Assembly (NCBI GenBank): GCA_022865725.1
Contig: JALHTP010000358.1
Location: 1 to 8,821, forward strand
Origin: Methyloceanibacter sp.
Lineage (GTDB): Bacteria; Pseudomonadota; Alphaproteobacteria; Rhizobiales; Methyloligellaceae
Length of the DNA stretch: 8,821 nt
Reading direction: 5' to 3'
The translations under genes were made by a program, and so were the position numbers. A model generated the notes under the pieces. It was not told where the DNA came from and searched no databases. It worked only from the letters and a program-made list of their open reading frames with translations. Positions 6,316 through 8,821 of the stretch are shown here, one piece after another. The first letter of the stretch is position 1, and each line of letters opens with the position of its first letter.

Positions 6316-7102
6316 GCTGAGGTGTTGTGGACGTTCCTGGGTTGACCCACGGCTTAAGCTAAGGCGACACTCCGGCCGCAGACGAGGATCGGCCCTTGCC
6401 GACGAACTGGAGGACGCCTCGATCTTCGAGCACCGACCGAAGCGGAGGCTCATTGGCCGCCGCAACTTTCTCATGCGGGCGACGCTTGCCGGCGCGGCGA
6501 CGCTCGCGCCTTCGCTCGCGCATGGAGGCGCGACGGAACCCGAGCCGCAGCCTTTGGTCAATCCGGCGAAGCCGATGCCCGAGACCGTCACGGCCGACGA
6601 GATCAAGACGCTGCTGAAGCTCGAGCCGAACACGACCTACGGCTTCGTGCGCGAGACTTATGCGAGCGACCTGTCGATTGCGCCGGGAGGCTTGCCCGCG
6701 CCATTCGCTAGCGGCCGCCCCTTGGGCTCGGCGCTCTCTTTCATGGTGACGCCGGACGCGCCCGTGAAGCTCCACCGCATCAGATGCGAGCAGCTCTATC
6801 ACTATTATCTTGGCGATCCGATCGAGGTGCTGCTGCTCCGCGAGAACGGCGACAGCGAGCTCGTGATTGTCGGCCCGAACATCGTTGGCGGACACATGCT
6901 CCAGCTCTTCATCCCCGGCAACACGTTCCACACCGCGCGCGTCACCGGCAAGCGCCGCTGGTTCCTGGGCGCGAGCACGCAATGGCCGGGCGTGGTCGTG
7001 CGTGACAGAGATGTCGAGTTCGGCGATATGGAACAGCTTGCCGGCAAATATCCCGAAGCGGCAGCCGACATCCGCAAGTTCCCCGAGCCTGGTGAGAAGT
7101 GA
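6314..7102 (+). CDS. Tat-exported DUF985 (Cupin_5) family cupin protein, start uncertain
   Basis: The conserved part (about 6590-7100) matches the DUF985/Cupin_5 pattern: TADEIKTLLKLEPN, FVRETYAS, LHRIRCEQLYHYYLGDPIEV, VGPNIVGGHMLQLFIPGNTF, HTARVTGKRRWFLGAS, then PGVVVRDRDVEFGDMEQLAG. Members are small beta-barrel cupins of unclear biochemical role. Upstream is a clear twin-arginine leader, GRRNFLMRATLAGAATLAPSLAHG, predicting folded export to the periplasm. The start is a problem: in-frame ATG/GTG codons are at 6266, 6293, 6296, 6314 and 6473. The first four put about 50-64 residues before the twin arginines, and 6473 removes them. None has a good ribosome-binding site; GGAGG at 6444-6448 sits only 3 nt before an ATT (6452). 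I list ATG 6314 as a compromise. It is the only plus-strand gene, flanked by the remnant gene and the TerB-like gene. Confidence 0.82.
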   Translation: MLRCCGRSWVDPRLKLRRHSGRRRGSALADELEDASIFEHRPKRRLIGRRNFLMRATLAGAATLAPSLAHGGATEPEPQPLVNPAKPMPETVTADEIKTLLKLEPNTTYGFVRETYASDLSIAPGGLPAPFASGRPLGSALSFMVTPDAPVKLHRIRCEQLYHYYLGDPIEVLLLRENGDSELVIVGPNIVGGHMLQLFIPGNTFHTARVTGKRRWFLGASTQWPGVVVRDRDVEFGDMEQLAGKYPEAAADIRKFPEPGEK

Positions 7103-7134
7103 CGACTCACGAAGAAGATCGAGGCGGCTAGGCG

Positions 7135-7149
7135 CGCGTCGCCGACGCG
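7135..7149. repeat. Short GC-rich hairpin after the cupin gene
   Basis: CGCGTC-GCC-GACGCG forms a 6-bp stem with a 3-nt loop, 32 bp after the cupin stop. It is not followed by a T run on the plus strand, so it is not a standard intrinsic terminator, though it could stall polymerase or protect the mRNA end. Confidence 0.25.
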
Positions 7150-7179
7150 ATCACCCGCTTGTTACGAATTGCGGGCAAC

Positions 7180-7202
7180 AAAAAAAGGCGGCCGCTGCCG
7201 CC
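7180..7202 (-). terminator. Intrinsic (rho-independent) terminator of the TerB-like gene
   Basis: Read on the minus strand, GGCGGC-AGCG-GCCGCC forms a perfect 6-bp GC stem with a 4-nt loop, immediately followed by seven T (7186-7180). It lies 54 bp after the stop of the TerB-like gene. The T run is present on only one side, so the structure is directional and does not serve the plus-strand cupin gene. Confidence 0.8.
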
Positions 7203-7223
7203 CCTTGCTTAAACACTCAGAAC

Positions 7224-7243
7224 CGTCATGGCCGGGCATGACG
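7224..7243. repeat. REP-like palindrome fragment
   Basis: CGTCATG (7224-7230) and CATGACG (7237-7243) form a 7-bp stem around GCCGGG. The sequence CGTCATGGCCGGGC equals the outer end of the large REP-like element at 7840-7928 (its right arm read in reverse), so this looks like a shortened copy. It sits between the TerB-like stop and its terminator. Confidence 0.45.
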
Positions 7244-7256
7244 ATCTATCTTAGTC

Positions 7257-7733
7257 TTAGGGCGACTTTATCCCGACGCGGTTCGCAACCGCCTGCCTCA
7301 GCATCACGCGGTCCCGTGTCGACACGCCAAGCAGCTCGGCCGTGCGCCAAACGAGATTGGACTCGAATTCGTGAACGACGCCGTCGGCCATCACCACTTC
7401 CCACAGCATCTCGACGATGCGCTTGCGGCCGTCCTGGTCGAGCTCGCGGCAAAGAATGCTGGTGAAGCCATAAAGATCGACGGATTCGCTTTCCTCGACG
7501 CCGGCGTCCTGCACCAACCGGCGGACTTCGTCGCCGCTAAGGTCGAAGCGCTCCTGCAACAGCGCCTTGAGTGTCTGGGTCTCCGATGAATCAACCTGCC
7601 CGTCGATGAGCGATGCGCGAACGAGCAACGCCGCAGCAGCCAGCCGCAGATCTTCCTCGTGAAAATTCCGCGCGGGCTTTTCATGGCCGGCGACGCGATC
7701 GACGAGATCCTTCAAACGGGCCCAGACTGTCAT
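7257..7733 (-). CDS. TerB-like tellurite-resistance/DUF533-type helical protein
   Basis: A cytoplasmic all-helical protein of 158 residues resembling the short TerB family (COG4103-type). Two related halves each carry an acidic putative metal-binding turn: LLVRASLIDGQVDSSETQ (D44, E51) and LWEVVMADGVVHEFESN (D117, E122, E124), the second followed by the family-typical WRTAELLGVS. There is no signal peptide or membrane segment. TerB domains bind divalent metal ions and are linked to membrane-associated stress or defence complexes in other bacteria, but single-gene alphaproteobacterial copies like this one have no established role. No other ter genes are nearby, so a tellurite function should not be assumed. 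ATG 7733 has GGAG 5 nt upstream. The gene is monocistronic by layout: a 220-bp gap before it and a terminator after it. Confidence 0.85.
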   Translation of the reverse strand: MTVWARLKDLVDRVAGHEKPARNFHEEDLRLAAAALLVRASLIDGQVDSSETQTLKALLQERFDLSGDEVRRLVQDAGVEESESVDLYGFTSILCRELDQDGRKRIVEMLWEVVMADGVVHEFESNLVWRTAELLGVSTRDRVMLRQAVANRVGIKSP

Positions 7734-7804
7734 CGACGCTCCATCTCCGAAGGGTGGCGATGGCAGTCATATAGCGCAGCCAGAGGGGCATGCACGACCC
7801 CTCC

Positions 7805-7824
7805 GATACCCACGAGTGGGTATC
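7805..7824. repeat. Perfect stem-loop upstream of the TerB-like gene
   Basis: GATACCCA (7805-7812) and TGGGTATC (7817-7824) form a perfect 8-bp stem with the tetraloop CGAG, 71 bp upstream of the TerB-like ATG. It could be an operator, a terminator-like structure (no T run follows on either strand), or part of the adjacent REP-like repeat unit. Confidence 0.5.
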
Positions 7825-7839
7825 CGTAACCTCCAGACC

Positions 7840-7928
7840 CGTCATGCCCGGCCTTGTGCCGGGCATCCACGATTTCACTGCGCCGCACGCCTGCAAACGT
7901 GGATGGGCGGGACAGCCCGGCCATGACG
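7840..7928. repeat. Large REP/BIME-like inverted repeat
   Basis: Two arms of about 31 and 30 nt face each other around a 26-nt loop (7872-7897). The left arm (7841-7871) starts GTCATGCCCGGCC and ends GGGCATCCACG; the right arm (7898-7927) starts CGTGGATGGGCGGG and ends CCCGGCCATGAC. The arms are nearly but not perfectly complementary, and each is itself a smaller GCCCGGC-type hairpin. I recognise the GTCATG...CCGG...CATCCACG motif as a dispersed palindromic intergenic repeat of Bradyrhizobium-like and other alphaproteobacterial genomes. It lies between the TerB-like gene and the end of the DUF3168 gene. Confidence 0.75.
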
Positions 7929-7953
7929 AACTTCGGTGACTGGTGAGTAAGTC

Positions 7954-8379
7954 CTAAGCCGCGACGGCTTGCGCCGGTTCGGTCACGGCGCGGTAGCGCA
8001 CGATGCCATGGAAGGTGTCGCCATCCGGATCGAGCCGCGCCTCCGAAAATTCGTGGCGGAGATTGACGAGATGGTGGTCCGCGAGCAGAAGCGGCTGATC
8101 GTGCAGCACGGCCCTGATGACCTCGAGGATCTGCTGCACCTGCTTCTTGCCGCCCGAACGCGACCAGACATGCAGCGTGAGATTGTGCTCAGCGCCATCC
8201 TCGGTGCCCGTGCTCCAATCGCGGATCACGCTTTGCCCGAGGGTGATGAAGGGATAAGGCGCCGCTTGCGGCGCATCGTCATAGACGCGCACGCCGCCGA
8301 GAAGCGTGGTCAAATCCAACGAGCCGGCGAGCGCCCGATAGACGCCGCGCTGAAGGGCCCAACTCGCAACTTCCATCAT
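7954..8379 (-). CDS. DUF3168 family protein (phage/gene transfer agent tail terminator type)
   Basis: A 141-residue protein with the DUF3168 pattern: N-terminal helix SWALQRGVYRALAGS, then GGVRVYDDAPQAAPYPFITLG, an acidic stretch DWSTGTEDGAEHN, the core strand LTLHVWSRSGGKKQVQQIL, and a C-terminal strand DTFHGIVRYRAVTEPA. Family members close the tail tube of siphophage-like particles; in the Rhodobacter capsulatus gene transfer agent the equivalent gene lies between head-tail connector and major tail genes. ATG 8379 has GGAG 7 nt upstream. The length is normal and the frame intact. It is solitary here: no capsid, connector or major tail gene lies on either side within the window. It may be a relic of a GTA/prophage or one piece of a split GTA locus. 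Confidence 0.85.
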   Translation of the reverse strand: MMEVASWALQRGVYRALAGSLDLTTLLGGVRVYDDAPQAAPYPFITLGQSVIRDWSTGTEDGAEHNLTLHVWSRSGGKKQVQQILEVIRAVLHDQPLLLADHHLVNLRHEFSEARLDPDGDTFHGIVRYRAVTEPAQAVAA

Positions 8380-8411
8380 AGCAGGTCTCCGAGAAGCGAT
8401 TGTTAACCAAA

Positions 8412-8440
8412 CATATGGGGTGCCGCTTCACGCCATGCAA
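8412..8440 (-). promoter_or_regulatory. Candidate promoter of the DUF3168 gene
   Basis: On the minus strand TTGCAT (8440-8435) and CATATG (8417-8412) are separated by 17 bp, about 33 bp before the ATG at 8379. Both hexamers are partial sigma70 matches, so this rests on spacing and position only. If used, it would make the gene a separate transcription unit. Confidence 0.25.
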
Positions 8441-8682
8441 ACTGCGACCAATCACCAAAACGCGATCAGACCCCGCCTTGCGCCGTCTTGAAAGCCGTCG
8501 CGATCAATTTTCGGAGCCTATGCTTAACGCCTGGTGAACGGGCGCGAAAAACCGGCCAAAGCCAGGGCGTTGCGGGACGCCTTAGGGTGCCGAACTCCAG
8601 CGAGCGGCCGGCCGGGTGAGACGTGCCTATCGCGTAGGCAAGCCTCATTTCACGGCCTGAAGGCAACGAATTGGCTGAAGCT

Positions 8683-8707
8683 GGAAAACTAGGTCAGACT
8701 ATTTTCC
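8683..8707. repeat. AT-rich bulged hairpin after the partial gene at the right edge
   Basis: GGAAAA(C)TAG at 8683-8692 pairs with CTATTTTCC at 8699-8707: nine base pairs with one bulged base and the loop GTCAGA. It starts 8 nt beyond the stop of the partial minus-strand gene, so it may act as a weak terminator or mRNA end structure. It is not GC-rich and not a textbook intrinsic terminator. Confidence 0.3.
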
Positions 8708-8714
8708 TACTCGC

Positions 8715-8821
8715 TCACATCTCAGGAGCGTGCGCGCAGTTCGGCCCGTAGCTCCACTGGCCCCTTGCGTCTTGCTGCTTGCACGGAGCCATCGCCTCCG
8801 GCTCCAAGGGCTCGACCGGGG
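8715..8821 (-). CDS. 3' end of an unidentified gene, 5' part outside window
   Basis: Reading in from the right edge on the minus strand, one frame stays open for 34 complete codons to TGA at 8717-8715. Its codons mostly end in G or C, as in the other real genes, and the tail reads EPEAMAPCKQQ, then DARGQWSYGPNCAHAPEM. Two cysteines flank a W-S-Y-G-P segment, which would suit a disulfide in an exported protein, but I do not recognise the family. Too little is visible to assign a function. Confidence 0.5.
   Translation of the reverse strand, partial: PVEPLEPEAMAPCKQQDARGQWSYGPNCAHAPEM

Larger units (their letters stand above)
8380..8714. other. Non-coding gap of about 335 bp
   Basis: No convincing gene is seen here on either strand. 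A 66-codon open frame at 8466-8666 (minus) has no family resemblance, no ribosome-binding site I can defend, and mixed codon use. The part next to the DUF3168 gene (about 8380-8460) is AT-richer, as expected for a promoter region. A bulged hairpin is at 8683-8707. Confidence 0.5.

Noticed and set aside
6359..6982. A 207-codon minus-strand open frame opposite the cupin gene
   Set aside because: The plus frame carries a Tat leader and the DUF985 motifs; the minus frame is an antisense shadow.
7257..7733. Tellurite-resistance operon
   Set aside because: Only one TerB-like gene is present; no terA, terC, terD, terZ or related genes are in the window.
7681..7896. A 71-codon minus-strand open frame containing SWMPGTRPGMTG
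   Set aside because: This peptide is the translation of the REP-like palindrome and of the 5' end of the TerB-like gene region; such frames are common false genes in genomes carrying this repeat.
8524..8538. TTAA-N7-TGAA resembling a CtrA box
   Set aside because: The second half-site is imperfect, it lies more than 140 bp from any gene start, and such matches are frequent by chance.
8466..8666. A 66-codon minus-strand open frame in the gap before the DUF3168 gene
   Set aside because: No recognisable motif, no clear ribosome-binding site and mixed codon use; length is within chance for this GC content.

Overview
The window is GC-rich and reads as a chromosomal segment of an alphaproteobacterium, most likely a member of the Hyphomicrobiales (Rhizobiales). 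The evidence is gene order: a feuP-feuQ-type two-component system directly upstream of cytochrome c maturation genes in the order ccmI-ccmE-ccmF (cycH-cycJ-cycK) is a known arrangement in rhizobia and relatives. A GC-rich palindromic intergenic repeat of a type I recall from Bradyrhizobium-like genomes agrees with this.

The left two thirds (1-5888) lies entirely on the minus strand and is tightly packed. In the direction of transcription it holds a small secreted PepSY-like protein, a FeuP-like OmpR-family response regulator starting with TTG, a FeuQ-like sensor histidine kinase overlapping the regulator by 11 bp, a glycine-zipper 17-kDa-antigen-type lipoprotein, and ccmI-ccmE-ccmF. ccmF runs off the left edge and its partner ccmH is expected outside the window. 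The ccm genes build the heme chaperone and heme lyase for periplasmic c-type cytochromes. The PepSY protein is placed to act as a periplasmic modulator of the kinase, as FeuN does for FeuQ in Sinorhizobium meliloti. Its promoter carries a perfect 10-bp direct repeat with an 11-bp period, the typical layout of an OmpR/PhoB-type operator.

The right third (5889-8821) is looser. It contains a small minus-strand gene broken into three frames, one break being explained exactly by a 14-bp insertion between CTCGGC repeats. Next is a plus-strand Tat-exported DUF985 cupin whose start codon is unclear. A minus-strand TerB-like gene follows, with a clear intrinsic terminator. Beyond it are a large REP-like inverted repeat, a solitary DUF3168 (phage/GTA tail terminator type) gene, about 335 bp without a convincing gene, and the 3' end of an unidentified minus-strand gene at the right edge.

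I do not see a new multi-gene system. The most informative observations are the putative FeuN-FeuPQ feedback circuit with its candidate operator, the decaying small gene beside the cupin, and the orphan DUF3168 gene beside REP-like repeats.
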